Shown: positions 17,967 through 26,978 of the stretch, piece after piece | Position numbering within the stretch: the first letter of the stretch is position 1 | How the letters are laid out: each line of letters begins with the position of its first letter | Assembly (NCBI GenBank): GCA_046582185.1 | Contig: JAYGEX010000016.1 | Span: forward strand, 61,462-125,461 | Origin: GCA-002726655 sp046582185 | Lineage (GTDB): Bacteria; Pseudomonadota; Gammaproteobacteria; Pseudomonadales; Azotimanducaceae | DNA length: 64,000 nucleotides | Direction: 5' to 3' | The notes under the pieces: generated by a model | Database searches by the model: none | The model's input: only the letters and a program-made list of their open reading frames with translations | Told to the model about the DNA's origin: nothing | Made by a program: the position numbers and the translations under genes

Positions 17967-19151
17967 ATGCCAGGTCCACTCACCGGATTTCGAATCCTTG
18001 ATCTCACTACAGTGATATCAGGCCCGTTTGCCACGATGCTACTGGCAGATCAGGGTGCCGATGTGATCAAAGTGGAATCAGTCACTGCTCCGGACCATGC
18101 CCGCGGCGCCGGATTTGGCGCAAATAAGTTTACCGCAACATTTCTTAACAACAACCGAAACAAACGGGGTATCACCCTGGATTTGAAGTCCGAAGACGGC
18201 AAGGACATCCTCTTAAAGCTTGCCGCTACAGCAGATGTATTCATCCAGAACTTCAGACCAGGCGTCGTGGAGCGCCTGGGCATTGACGAAGACGCGGTGA
18301 GGAAAGTTGCACCTAATATCATCTATACCTCGATCTCCGGCTTTGGAGAATCCGGTCCCTGGTCCCACAAGCCAGTCTATGATCCAATCGTCCAGGCAAT
18401 CAGCGGGCTTGCTACTATTCAAGGAGGCTCCGACGAAGAACGCCCACGACTCGTTCGTACAATACTGCCTGACAAGCTGACCGGCATGACAACTGCACAG
18501 GCAATCTCGTCAGCCCTGCTGGCAAGAGAGCGTACGGGAGAAGGACAACATGTACGTGTTTCCATGCTGGATACGGTTGTCTCTTTCTTGTGGGCGTCAG
18601 ATATGGGCGGGCAAACCTTTGTTGGCAAAGAAGTCAGCACGCAAAGAGCTGCTACCTTCATTGACCTGATATATGAAACGCAGACGGGCTACATTAGCGT
18701 CTCGGCGATGTCTAACAAACAGTGGATAGCCTTGTCCGATGCAGTCGGACATCCTGAATGGAAGGAAGATGAGCGCTTTAAAAACCCAGCGCTCAGAGAC
18801 CTGAACGCAAACGAACGATTGCAGATGACCCAGGATGTCCTGCTGGAAAAACCGGCAGAACAATGGTTGCAGATACTTGATGATGCAGGGGTGCCTTGTG
18901 CGCCGGTTTTGAAGCGAAAGGATATGATCAACCATCCGCAGGTACTCGCAAGCAATTTGATCAAGGAGACAGACCATCCTGTGGCTGGTCGCCTTAGACA
19001 AACCCGCCCAGCCGCCCGATTCAGTCAGTCTGAATTTAAGTTCGTTCGCGGCGCTCCCATGCATGGTGAACATACCGAGGAAGTGCTCGCAGAACTCGGC
19101 ATTGCCAGCGAAGACTTGAAGAAATTAAAGGATCAGGGAGTCGTCAAGTAA
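17967..19151 (+). CDS. CaiB/BaiF family (class III) CoA-transferase
   Basis: The product is 394 aa from the ATG at 17967, which follows TTTGGAGAA. A TTG start at 17910 is possible but less likely. It moves CoA between acyl-CoA and a free acid. Family motifs are GFRILDLTTVISGPFATMLLADQGADVIKVE at the start (catalytic Asp expected near 170, in PVYDPIVQA), NKRGITLDLKS, QNFRPGVVERLG and GVPCAPVL. The acceptor acid is unknown. It is 90 bp after hutH and probably a separate unit. Confidence 0.9.
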   Translation: MPGPLTGFRILDLTTVISGPFATMLLADQGADVIKVESVTAPDHARGAGFGANKFTATFLNNNRNKRGITLDLKSEDGKDILLKLAATADVFIQNFRPGVVERLGIDEDAVRKVAPNIIYTSISGFGESGPWSHKPVYDPIVQAISGLATIQGGSDEERPRLVRTILPDKLTGMTTAQAISSALLARERTGEGQHVRVSMLDTVVSFLWASDMGGQTFVGKEVSTQRAATFIDLIYETQTGYISVSAMSNKQWIALSDAVGHPEWKEDERFKNPALRDLNANERLQMTQDVLLEKPAEQWLQILDDAGVPCAPVLKRKDMINHPQVLASNLIKETDHPVAGRLRQTRPAARFSQSEFKFVRGAPMHGEHTEEVLAELGIASEDLKKLKDQGVVK

Positions 19152-19175
19152 TGACGATCTCCAGGTAGACGTCTG

Positions 19176-19837
19176 ATGTCGCCCCAAGATGTATTTATCG
19201 GCCTCTTCTTTGTCGCCAACATTCTATTCTGTTTAGCCTATGTTGTTCAGGACATAGTTTACCTGCGCACGATAACCATTGTTGCTGCAATTTGTACCTA
19301 TCCCTATTTCTTCTTTCAGGAATCACCACTCTATTCAGCCATGTTCTGGCAATCTGCTTTCATCGTCATCAATAGCGTCAATCTCATTTTTCTCTGGCTG
19401 AGTACTCGTCCGGTGAACCTCGACGAGTGGGAAGAGAAACTGCACATAATGATTTTTAGCTCAATTAAGCAGCGAGATATGCTCGACCTCATTGGCGTCG
19501 GCACCTGGCAGGATATAGAAGCGGGTGAAATCATGGTGCGACAAGGGGAGTTCATTACCAGCCTTTCAATTCTGGTTCAGGGAAGCGCGGAGGTAATCGT
19601 AGACGGCGAGGCAAAGGCGACGCTCGACGAGGGAGACTTCATTGGTGAAATGAGTTTTATCACGGGTAATTCCGCCAGCGCTGATGTCCGGGCAAGAACT
19701 GACGTCAAACCTTAAGTTGGGAGCGGCAAAATCTGGAAATCTTCTACATCAAGAAACCCATCATGAGAGATGTAATTCAGTCTGTACTGGGCAAGAACAT
19801 GGCAGAAAAACTACGGCGGAGCCATCAGCGGAATTAG
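19176..19837 (+). pseudogene. Popeye/cyclic-nucleotide-binding-like membrane protein, frameshifted
   Basis: The first 179 codons encode three membrane segments followed by a cNMP-binding jelly roll (MVRQGEFITSLSILVQGSAEVIVDGE, EGDFIGEMSFITG). The frame ends at a TAA at 19713. A shift by one base (one base apparently lost near 19700-19712) restores WERQNLEIFYIKKPIMRDVIQSVLGKNMAEKLRR, which is the expected last helix pair of a Popeye-like domain, ending at a TAG at 19835. Topology and C-terminus match prokaryotic Popeye-domain proteins. The frameshift could be a sequencing error. Confidence 0.7.
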
Positions 19838-19908
19838 AGCCGTCAGCGGAATTAGAGCCCTCGGCAAAACAAGAGCCCTCGGCAAAACAAGAGCCTTCAG
19901 CAAGCTGA
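19819..19908 (+). repeat. Five-copy 18-bp minisatellite at the 3' end of the Popeye-like gene
   Basis: Units start at 19819, 19837, 19855, 19873 and 19891. The first is GAGCCATCAGCGGAATTA and later units drift to GAGCCCTCGGCAAAACAA. In one frame they read EPSAEL, EPSAEL, EPSAKQ, EPSAKQ, EPSAS-stop. The first 14 bases of the unit recur as an 18-bp-period tandem inside ureE at 49395-49430. Confidence 0.9.
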
Positions 19909-19916
19909 ATGGATAT

Positions 19917-20657
19917 CTATCTTCCTTTAAATTCAGGCGCTCTCTTCTCTTTAAACGCGGCGCGACCTTCCGCGCCATCCTCACTGGTACTTACCCTCAA
20001 CAATTTGTCCCGGCTTAATGCAGATATTTCTGCCGGGCCACGGGGAACAGTATCGGATACCAGGTTCTTGATCGTTTCCACAACCAATGGAGCACTGCCT
20101 GCAAGTATCCTGGCATAGTCCATGGCCGCAGCAAGCTGCTCACCCAGCGGCACCACTTTGTTAACCATACCAACCTCATAGGCACGTGCCGCACCCAGGT
20201 CTTCACCCAGCAACATAAATTCCATGGCAATTTTGTGAGGGATTCTCGCCGCACAACCGGCAATTAGCCCGCCGGTAAAACCAACCTGGGCTTCGGGGTA
20301 TTTAAAAATTGTATTGTCTGCTGCCACAACAAGATCACACATCTGAACGATGATGTACGCGCCGCCAATGCAGTAGCCCTGTACACAGGCGACAATAGGT
20401 TTATTGGTAACGACACCAACGCCTGGTACTCCTTGCCACATCTCTTTCGGCGGGTCTTTTATATCTGCACCAACAGAGAAGGCTTTATCACCCTCTGCAT
20501 ACAAGACAGCACAACGTTCATCTGATTCATCATAACGACGCAGGGCGCTTCGAAGTCCCTGGATAACATCCTCGTTCAAGGCATTCATTTTATCGCTGCG
20601 ATTGATCTTTATCAGCGCGACCTTGCCATCCACATCATAGGTGACGAGTTCAGACAT
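19917..20657 (-). CDS. Enoyl-CoA hydratase/isomerase family protein
   Basis: The product is 246 aa from the ATG at 20657 after AGAGAGAA; a longer frame to 20747 lacks a good start site. Crotonase fold: MNALNEDVIQGL, AFSVGADIKD (first oxyanion-hole segment), VACVQGYCIGGAYIIVQMCD (second oxyanion-hole segment) and PEAQVGFTGGL. The usual second catalytic Glu position (PEAQVGF) has Gln-Val rather than a clear Glu-x-x-x-Gly pattern, so a hydratase is not certain. Isomerase, hydrolase or decarboxylase remain possible. It is convergent with the Popeye-like locus. Confidence 0.85.
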   Translation of the reverse strand: MSELVTYDVDGKVALIKINRSDKMNALNEDVIQGLRSALRRYDESDERCAVLYAEGDKAFSVGADIKDPPKEMWQGVPGVGVVTNKPIVACVQGYCIGGAYIIVQMCDLVVAADNTIFKYPEAQVGFTGGLIAGCAARIPHKIAMEFMLLGEDLGAARAYEVGMVNKVVPLGEQLAAAMDYARILAGSAPLVVETIKNLVSDTVPRGPAEISALSRDKLLRVSTSEDGAEGRAAFKEKRAPEFKGR

Positions 20658-20834
20658 TATCATTCTCTCTAATTCCTGTGCGTAGTGGCCCGGATAGTAT
20701 CCTACTGACAGTGCCATCGTACATGGGCTTTCAGAGAGGTCTGACACAGAAGCAATTTTATTAATACAACCTTATGGAGGTAATAAATGGTGACATCGAA
20801 CCTGCGGACGCTATAAAAAAATTATGCCGAGGCA

Positions 20835-21410
20835 CTAGGCCACCAGTGACTCAAGCATTCTGCTATTCGCGGAGAACTGCCTGCGCAAGTATGCCATCTG
20901 GTCGCCCAGGATTCTGCCGCTGTGAGTGAGGGCAAGGTACTCTGCATGGTTCGGCCGGTAAGGTAAGGCCAGCAATTCCATACTGCATTCTTCCAGCAAG
21001 GAATTGCCCTTATGGGTATTACACCGTTTACAGGAGGTCACGACATTCATCCACACGTCATGGCCACCTCTTGAGAGCGGGTGAACGTGGTCGCGACTTA
21101 GCTTTACTTCCTGGAACTGTTTGCCGCAATACAGGCAAACATTCTGGTCGCGCCGAAAAAGAGCTCGGTTGGTTAGCGGAGGATCTCTGCGGTTCTTGCC
21201 GAACACCTTACCCTTGCAAGCCATGATGCTGTTCAGCGTCATTACCGTCTGTTCACCGGTGATTCTGGAATGTCCGCCGTGAACTTCCATCACCTCTTCG
21301 CCGTACGTCCAGCTGACGAGCTCTCTTGCATGCAGACAAACAGCTTCCTGCCAGCTCAACCATTCGATTGGGAGACCTGCAGTATTAATGCGCAATATTT
21401 TCAAGTTCAT
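20835..21410 (-). CDS. HNH endonuclease family protein
   Basis: The product is 191 aa. The HNH motif is intact: CLYCGKQF (zinc Cys pair), LSRDHVHPLSRGGHDVWMNVVTSCKRCNTHKGN (His-Asn-His core and second Cys pair). The N-terminal segment WLSWQEAVCLHARELVSWTYGEEVMEVHG is shared with a common stand-alone HNH group of Proteobacteria. No restriction or toxin partner is adjacent. The biological role is unknown. Confidence 0.88.
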   Translation of the reverse strand: MNLKILRINTAGLPIEWLSWQEAVCLHARELVSWTYGEEVMEVHGGHSRITGEQTVMTLNSIMACKGKVFGKNRRDPPLTNRALFRRDQNVCLYCGKQFQEVKLSRDHVHPLSRGGHDVWMNVVTSCKRCNTHKGNSLLEECSMELLALPYRPNHAEYLALTHSGRILGDQMAYLRRQFSANSRMLESLVA

Positions 21411-21624
21411 TCTACTGCTCCGGTATTCACATGCGATTCACATACAGCTAAAAACTTAGCTATGACCCGCGTGCGTAGTAGAAACGTGCAAAAGACGACT
21501 ATCAAAATGTAACAGCTTAATCTTAGCCTTGCTGGATAAATATTCAAGTACTGACCCCGACCGATGATCAGGAATTGAACTATTAAATTCGAGCCCTCCA
21601 GTCGTCGAAGCTTCCCTTCTGGAT

Positions 21625-21795
21625 TTATGCGAGTGACGTCAGAAACTCCTGGCGTTCAATCTGTTCGTCAATCCACTCGAGGACAACCTCGATGGGCGCT
21701 TGCATTGTGTGCATAGACGGATGCACGCAATAGTGTTTAATCAACCAGTTCTGAAGCCTTGATCGAGAAAAACTCAACCAAATCTACCGAAAACT
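21625..21795 (-). other. Unrecognised open fragment in a gene-poor stretch (21411-22301)
   Basis: A 56-codon frame without an ATG ends in protein-like sequence: HPSMHTMQAPIEVVLEW then IDEQIERQEFLTSLA and a TAA. It resembles the C-terminus of a conserved protein, but I do not recognise the family. The rest of 21411-21857 and 22133-22301 holds nothing I can support. Confidence 0.3.
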
Positions 21796-21857
21796 CATTT
21801 TATCCACAGGAAGCAAGTTGATAATGTGAGGGTCAACGACAAATTGGGAGTCCTGCG

Positions 21858-22111
21858 GTGCAATCAGATATCCCGGTGATTGGGAGAATCGTTGATCATA
21901 TCGACAATAAAACGGCTGATATGGGCGATGAGGCTTGGTTTGAGCCAATCGAAAACGATAGCTGCATAAAACGATTTGAGATGGAGAGGCAGCGGTAGTT
22001 CGCTCTATTCAGGCCGGGCTCAATAGTGATGAAAATACTCACTTTACCTACGGCCGGTTTGAAAAAGCGATCACCCACTTGCACAAGAATATGGATAAGA
22101 ATCTCAAGTAG
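21858..22111 (+). pseudogene. Collapsed Rieske-type oxygenase alpha-subunit remnant
   Basis: A GTG at 21858 after GGGAG opens a frame with a typical alpha-subunit beginning (GRIVDHIDNKTADMGDEAW, PIENDSCIKRFEMER) that stops at 21998. In another frame the sequence EAAVVRSIQAGLNSDENTHF, then TYGRFEKAITHLHKNMDKN, runs to a TAG at 22109 and resembles the C-terminus of ring-hydroxylating oxygenases. The whole catalytic middle (Rieske cluster and iron site) is absent, so one deletion with a frameshift near 21985-21995 best explains it. Confidence 0.6.
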
Positions 22112-22132
22112 ATGACTCAAGTAGATGACTCA
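22103..22132. repeat. 13-bp tandem duplication at the Rieske remnant's stop
   Basis: CTCAAGTAGATGA is present twice in direct succession, followed by a further CTCA. It carries the remnant's stop codon in the first copy. It is likely a slippage product. Confidence 0.85.
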
Positions 22133-22301
22133 CATATATAAATAATGCCAACGGGGATGATTGAACAGCCAGCAAATGCAAGCGGCAAACATACTTGAGC
22201 ACTATTTAGCTTACATCTCGCCGATTTATTAATTCACCTGTAATCGGCGTTCGAAGCTATTACAATGGCGCATCCACAAGCCTGAACGACGAATATCAGT
22301 A

Positions 22302-23039
22302 GTGAAACAAGGCAAGAACGAAGAAGACAAGGTGTACTCAAGCGCCAGAGATACCATCGAGGCATTCGAATTTAATGCCCAGGTAGCCGATGTATTCGAG
22401 AATATGATCGAACGGTCCGTACCTGGATATTCTCTCCTGCTGGACATGATTGGCGTGCTAACAGAAAGATATGCTCAACCAGGGTCCAACAGTTACGACC
22501 TGGGATGCTCGCTCGGCGCTTCGACGCTTCGCATTCGGCAAAACCTGCCTCAGGATTGCAAAGTTATTGGCATCGACAATTCTGCTGCCATGGTGGAAAG
22601 ATGCAGGCACAACATAAAGAGAGACCATTCACAGGCGACAGCAGAAATACGCCAGGAGAATATTCAAGAGACGAACATCGAAAATGCCACAGTTATTGTC
22701 ATGAACTTTACGCTTCAATTTATCGCCGATGAAGATCGACCAGCACTCCTGAAAAAGATCCTAGATGGGCTAAACAAAGGCGGCATCCTGATTTTGTCTG
22801 AAAAGGTTAAATTTGAAGACACTAACCGCCAGAAACTCATGACAGAGCTCCACCATGAATTTAAGAAATTCCAGGGTTACAGTGACCTTGAGATTGCACA
22901 GAAGAGGACCTCTCTGGAAGATGTACTCGTTCCAAACACCATGGCTACGCATATTAAACGACTGCAGGAAGCGGGCTTCACCACGGTAGAATTATGTGTA
23001 CGCTGCTTGAATTTTGTTGCTTTCCTTGCGATTAAATAG
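22302..23039 (+). CDS. cmoA: Carboxy-S-adenosyl-L-methionine synthase
   Basis: The product is 245 aa with a GTG start, the usual length. It makes carboxy-SAM from SAM and prephenate for the wobble-uridine modification cmo5U34. Signature segments are EFNAQVADVFENMIERSVPGYSLLLDMIGVL, YDLGCSLGASTL (SAM-binding motif I), VIGIDNSAAMVERC, MNFTLQFI and ILSEKVKFED. The partner cmoB is downstream, separated by the interrupted membrane gene. In many gammaproteobacteria the two are adjacent. Confidence 0.95.
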   Translation: MKQGKNEEDKVYSSARDTIEAFEFNAQVADVFENMIERSVPGYSLLLDMIGVLTERYAQPGSNSYDLGCSLGASTLRIRQNLPQDCKVIGIDNSAAMVERCRHNIKRDHSQATAEIRQENIQETNIENATVIVMNFTLQFIADEDRPALLKKILDGLNKGGILILSEKVKFEDTNRQKLMTELHHEFKKFQGYSDLEIAQKRTSLEDVLVPNTMATHIKRLQEAGFTTVELCVRCLNFVAFLAIK

Positions 23040-23077
23040 CCGCCATTAAGTAACCTTTGGATAAATTACAAATATCA

Positions 23078-23653
23078 ATGAAAGAATACCTGAGTGAAGA
23101 ACAATTCAAGCACATGCAAGCTCATGTACTCAGTGGCGCTGCGTCAATCACGGGGCCACGGGGCATTTCGAGGCAATTTTTCATGCGAGTTACGAACGAC
23201 TCCATAAAATCGACCACGGGTAAATCTGCCATTGCGCAAAAATTTGCAATTTGGACTTTCGAAATTATCTCTCTCCTGTGCCTCACTCTCTGCTGCATTA
23301 CCCTTATCGACTCTTTCTCATGGTGGGCAAGCATGATAGTTCCACTAACAGGTATATTCTAGGCTGTGCTTGCCGGGCTCACCAACGAAAACGGCGACTG
23401 GCCGAGTGTTACTGCGGCGCTCTTTGCCGCCTCGTTTTCCGATTATATTCTGCCCGAAATTTTTAGCCTGCCACTCTTTCTGCTTGTCTTCTCCCTGTGG
23501 ATACACAGAATGAGTTTCATCCTTGCACAAATTTTCTTAGTTAAGCTGGTTGCAAATTCTTATGCTGCCTATGACATGCTCGCAGAACATGTAGACATAA
23601 TTCACCCCGCGTCTCAAGCTCAATTATCCACAGAAAATGAATTCTCTAGTTAG
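23078..23653 (+). pseudogene. Small multi-pass membrane protein with in-frame amber codon
   Basis: One reading frame runs from the ATG at 23078 (or a TTG at 23057) to 23653, broken only by a TAG at 23360. The part before it has a helix WTFEIISLLCLTLCCITLI and enters a second one. After the TAG the same frame continues at once with AVLAGLTNENGDWPSV and a long hydrophobic pair (LPLFLLVFSLWIHRMSFILAQIFLV). The codon falls inside a membrane helix, where TGG to TAG is a simple explanation. The family is not recognised. It sits between cmoA and cmoB. Confidence 0.6.
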
Positions 23654-23796
23654 TTCCCGTCCATAAACATCCAACCTAGAACAATATATGCAAAACTATA
23701 GATCCGTTAGCTATATAAAACAATCACTTACCAGGGAAGTAACACCGGCGGTTTCCATTTCTGGACGAGAACTAGTTAAAATATTGGCAGGCAAAA

Positions 23797-24771
23797 GTGG
23801 CCATTGACCTGGAGAGATTTTTCCGGCGAACCCGGGCAAGTAAACTTGAACGCCACCACACAGCCTTACGCGCCGCATTACTAGATCACTATGAGAACAG
23901 AGCCCACGGCAAGCAGCAGGAATGGGATGACCTTATTAATGCCAGCCCCAATCTTGATGACGCAGTGCATCGTTTTGACAAGGGCTGCATCGAAATACAA
24001 TTACCTGAAAATCAACTCATCAATCAGGATGCATTTCGGGCTCAGCTACGCGCCTTTCTCCCTTGGAGAAAAGGCCCATTTAATTTGTTGGGCGTTGAAA
24101 TCGATACGGAATGGCGTTCGGATTGGAAGTGGCAGAGAATCCGTAATCACATCACTCCTCTTGAAAATCGTCAGGTAATCGACATTGGAACCGGCAACGG
24201 CTACTTTCTTTACCGGATGTTAGGAGAAGGGGCAAAGTTGGCCCTTGGCATCGACCCAACCAGGCTCTTTCTCTACCAGTTTGAAATCATGCAAAAATTG
24301 CTTCCCGCAAATGATGCTTACCTGCTGCCGCTGCGCAGCGAACATCTTCCAGCATTTGTATCATTCGACACAGTTTTCTCCCTCGGCGTTCTCTATCACC
24401 GACGTTCACCAGTGGATCACATTACGGAGCTCATGAGCTTCATACGCCCCGGTGGTGAAATCGTACTAGAGACCCTCGTGGTACCTGGTGATGCACAGAC
24501 CATACTTGTGCCCCGGGATCGCTATGCAAAGATGTCAAACGTTTGGTTTTTACCAAGCACACTTGCCCTTGAAAACCTCCTGAATCGCGCGGGGCTGATT
24601 AACATTCGCACCGTCGATGTCAACCAAACCTCGATTGATGAACAGCGCGCGACCGAGTGGATGGAATTTCAATCCCTTAAGGATTTCCTGGATCCGAAAG
24701 ATCCCTCACTGACAGCAGAAGGATACCCTGCACCCACGAGAGCTGTGGTCATTGCCAACAAAGCAGATTAA
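23797..24771 (+). CDS. cmoB: tRNA U34 carboxymethyltransferase
   Basis: The product is 324 aa with a GTG start, essentially the family length. It transfers the carboxymethyl group from carboxy-SAM to 5-hydroxyuridine at tRNA position 34. Diagnostic blocks are LPWRKGPFNLLGVEIDTEWRSDWKW (split here: PWRKGPF then IDTEWRSDWKW), DIGTGNGYFLYRM, GIDPTRLFLYQFE, FSLGVLYHRRSPVDH, LVPRDRYAKMSNVWFLPS and FLDPKDPSLTAEGYPAP. It works with cmoA upstream. Confidence 0.96.
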   Translation: MAIDLERFFRRTRASKLERHHTALRAALLDHYENRAHGKQQEWDDLINASPNLDDAVHRFDKGCIEIQLPENQLINQDAFRAQLRAFLPWRKGPFNLLGVEIDTEWRSDWKWQRIRNHITPLENRQVIDIGTGNGYFLYRMLGEGAKLALGIDPTRLFLYQFEIMQKLLPANDAYLLPLRSEHLPAFVSFDTVFSLGVLYHRRSPVDHITELMSFIRPGGEIVLETLVVPGDAQTILVPRDRYAKMSNVWFLPSTLALENLLNRAGLINIRTVDVNQTSIDEQRATEWMEFQSLKDFLDPKDPSLTAEGYPAPTRAVVIANKAD

Positions 24772-24809
24772 TCAAATAGTTGAGCAGTAGTTTTCATGGG
24801 CCTGATTGT

Positions 24810-25670
24810 CTATGCGCCAAGCCTGACCCGTGCCGCTCCAACCACCAAACCAGCAACGTCAGTCCTCACCTTATAAACTGCGCCCGCATGGTCTGAATCC
24901 ATGCCATCGGACCCAGTCACGATGTATAGCGTCTTCAAGTCATCGCCACCAAAACAGACACTGGTGCACATAGGTTGCGGTATTTCGATGAATTCTGATT
25001 GGGTACCGTCTGCGTTGTAGACGCCAACGCCATGTCCGCCACCTGCCAGAGCTACCCACACTCTACCGTCTTCAGACACAACCAATCCGTCGGGTGCACC
25101 TTTGTCAGTGGTGATGAAATTCCGTTTATCGCCGAGCGTGCCATCTGTGTTGACGGCGTAGCTGTAAACCGTTCTTCTGGTGGAGTCAGAATGGTACAAG
25201 GTATGGCCGTCGGGCGAAAATCCCAATCCGTTGGTGAGCATGACGTCATCTGCAACCTTTAAGACAGTGCCATCGATATCGATCATGTATAGATTGCCCG
25301 CCTGGGGTTCGCGGCCGTCTTTAAATACCGGGCTGGAGCCTAATGAACCAACGTAGATTCTCCCCTTGGCATCGCTTGTAATATCGTTGTAGCCAACAAT
25401 ACCTGCCGATTCGTCTTTATCTAACAGGGTAATAGTTTCGCCGCCATCGAATGGTTTAAACGCAATATTGCGTCCTGAAACAACCAAACCATTTGATTCG
25501 TGTCTGGACATTCCGCCAATACCACGTCGATGCTCGAATATCGTGGCCACTTCACCGTTATCGGATACTGAATAAACGCCGCCATTTAGCACATCGGAAA
25601 AAATCAAACCAAGTGATGCATCCCAAACGGGACCTTCAACCAGCCCATAACCTTCCGTTAATTTTTCCAT
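24810..25670 (-). CDS. SMP-30/gluconolactonase family beta-propeller protein
   Basis: The product is 286 aa. Six-bladed propeller: the N-terminal GLVEGPVWDASLGLIFSDVLNG offers the metal Glu (EGPVW), NDITSDAKGRIYVGSLG the metal Asn/Asp region, TNGLGFSPDGHTLYHSDSTRRTVY the next metal Asn, and APDGLVVSEDGRVWVALAGG the catalytic Asp (PDG). Lactone hydrolysis with Ca2+ or Zn2+ is expected. The lactone is unknown. It lies just downstream of the DUF7064-like gene on the same strand (43 bp), as often seen in Sphingomonad and Halieaceae catabolic clusters. Confidence 0.88.
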   Translation of the reverse strand: MEKLTEGYGLVEGPVWDASLGLIFSDVLNGGVYSVSDNGEVATIFEHRRGIGGMSRHESNGLVVSGRNIAFKPFDGGETITLLDKDESAGIVGYNDITSDAKGRIYVGSLGSSPVFKDGREPQAGNLYMIDIDGTVLKVADDVMLTNGLGFSPDGHTLYHSDSTRRTVYSYAVNTDGTLGDKRNFITTDKGAPDGLVVSEDGRVWVALAGGGHGVGVYNADGTQSEFIEIPQPMCTSVCFGGDDLKTLYIVTGSDGMDSDHAGAVYKVRTDVAGLVVGAARVRLGA

Positions 25671-25713
25671 CTTATTTCCCTTTTATGCGAGAAGCCTCTC
25701 GAGAAGTCAGGAC

Positions 25714-26811
25714 TCAAGGCGCAAAATCCATAGTCTCTTTAAAACCTGACGGCGCGTGAGGGCCCATAACAAGTTGTTCCAGTACGCCCTGACCCTTAAT
25801 TTCACCGGCATCAGAATAAAAGACAACATCGCACATTGCCTGAATATGAACATTCACCGGCGGAACCTCAGCCAGCACAAATTCATCGTAGCCCGTCTCT
25901 AGCTCCCCATGATAGGAACCATGCTTGAACTTTTCATGCCCATAGCCGATGCCTTTCATATAAAAGTTCCACTTCGGGGTCAGCTTGAAGCTCATCTGTT
26001 CGCCGGACAACTTCTCAAAAAATATCTCTGCGCTGGCTGCGAAGCGGGTTCCAGAGGCGAAGGTGAGATCACTCTTAACCATACGCATGGTTTCTGCGTC
26101 TCCTTGACCGAAATCCGGAATGATTACGCCATTGGTATTCCAGGCATTACCCTTTGCGTCATCGTTAACAAAGTAGTGGGCGCTGAATTTGTCAAAATTA
26201 AGGGGCGCCCATAACCAGTAAAACTGAAATTCTGAAGAAACCGGGTTGGGCTGCTGGTCCGCCGCTCCAACGCCGCGAATACCCCACGACCGATCTCTTG
26301 TGCCGCAGTACTCTTCCGGCGTTACTTCAATGCGTTTACCTTTGAGCTCAATCCAGCCGGACCATGTACCATTTTGCATCATCCGCGTTACATCCATTGT
26401 TACCTGGCTGCCAGTCCTGCGGGTGAATCGCGGCTCTTCATGAGCCGGCATTCGCGCGGTAAACACCAGATCCGCCTTGATACCATTGGCAGCGTCGTTA
26501 CAGGTCAGTCGCAACTCCTCCATGGGTTTAGTAATGTCAATTCCAATAGCGCCGACATTTGTATCAAGGCGCTCCATATGCATAACTTTTGAACCGTAAA
26601 CATTGTGTTGTACGCCATCTACAATTATTGAAAATGCCCCATCCATGATATTAAGATAGGGATAGATACCCATTGCCGCCGCAAAGAACACTTCCCCAGA
26701 CTTGTTATAGCCATTGAAGAAAAAGCGATCATAAAAATTGCGGTTGGCTCCTACATATGCGACCGGTTCCGGCGTCTGATGCAGGGGGTAATCATCTCCT
26801 TTTGTAAGCAC
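25714..26811 (-). CDS. Lipocalin-like (DUF7064/7065-type, CrtC/AttH superfamily) protein
   Basis: The product is 365 aa, beta-rich and without a signal peptide. Its pattern EEYCGTRDRSWGIRG and PHEEPRF-like segments match the two-lobed lipocalin fold of hydroxyneurosporene synthase/AttH relatives. The second such protein in this window (32036-32992) shares GHGLRDHSWGPR at the same relative place. Function of the family is not established. Lipid or terpenoid binding or hydration is a guess. It is probably co-transcribed with the SMP-30 gene. Confidence 0.65.
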   Translation of the reverse strand: MLTKGDDYPLHQTPEPVAYVGANRNFYDRFFFNGYNKSGEVFFAAAMGIYPYLNIMDGAFSIIVDGVQHNVYGSKVMHMERLDTNVGAIGIDITKPMEELRLTCNDAANGIKADLVFTARMPAHEEPRFTRRTGSQVTMDVTRMMQNGTWSGWIELKGKRIEVTPEEYCGTRDRSWGIRGVGAADQQPNPVSSEFQFYWLWAPLNFDKFSAHYFVNDDAKGNAWNTNGVIIPDFGQGDAETMRMVKSDLTFASGTRFAASAEIFFEKLSGEQMSFKLTPKWNFYMKGIGYGHEKFKHGSYHGELETGYDEFVLAEVPPVNVHIQAMCDVVFYSDAGEIKGQGVLEQLVMGPHAPSGFKETMDFAP

Positions 26812-26978
26812 AAGTTTTTCCTTTTTTTAGTGTAAGAGTCTGCTTGGATAGTACATGAATTAGTGTTCGTCCAGAAATGAATACCAGTTAACGGCAGATG
26901 GAGCCATTTCTATTAAACGAAGCCTTCCAAGAACGCAGACAAGCTGTATATACTAAACCTGGGCTGCAGGAGCAAAAT

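Noticed and set aside
23357..23365. Pyrrolysine or other recoding at the amber codon
   Set aside because: No Pyl context, the flanks are simple membrane-helix codons, and TGG to TAG is one base; nonsense mutation is simpler.
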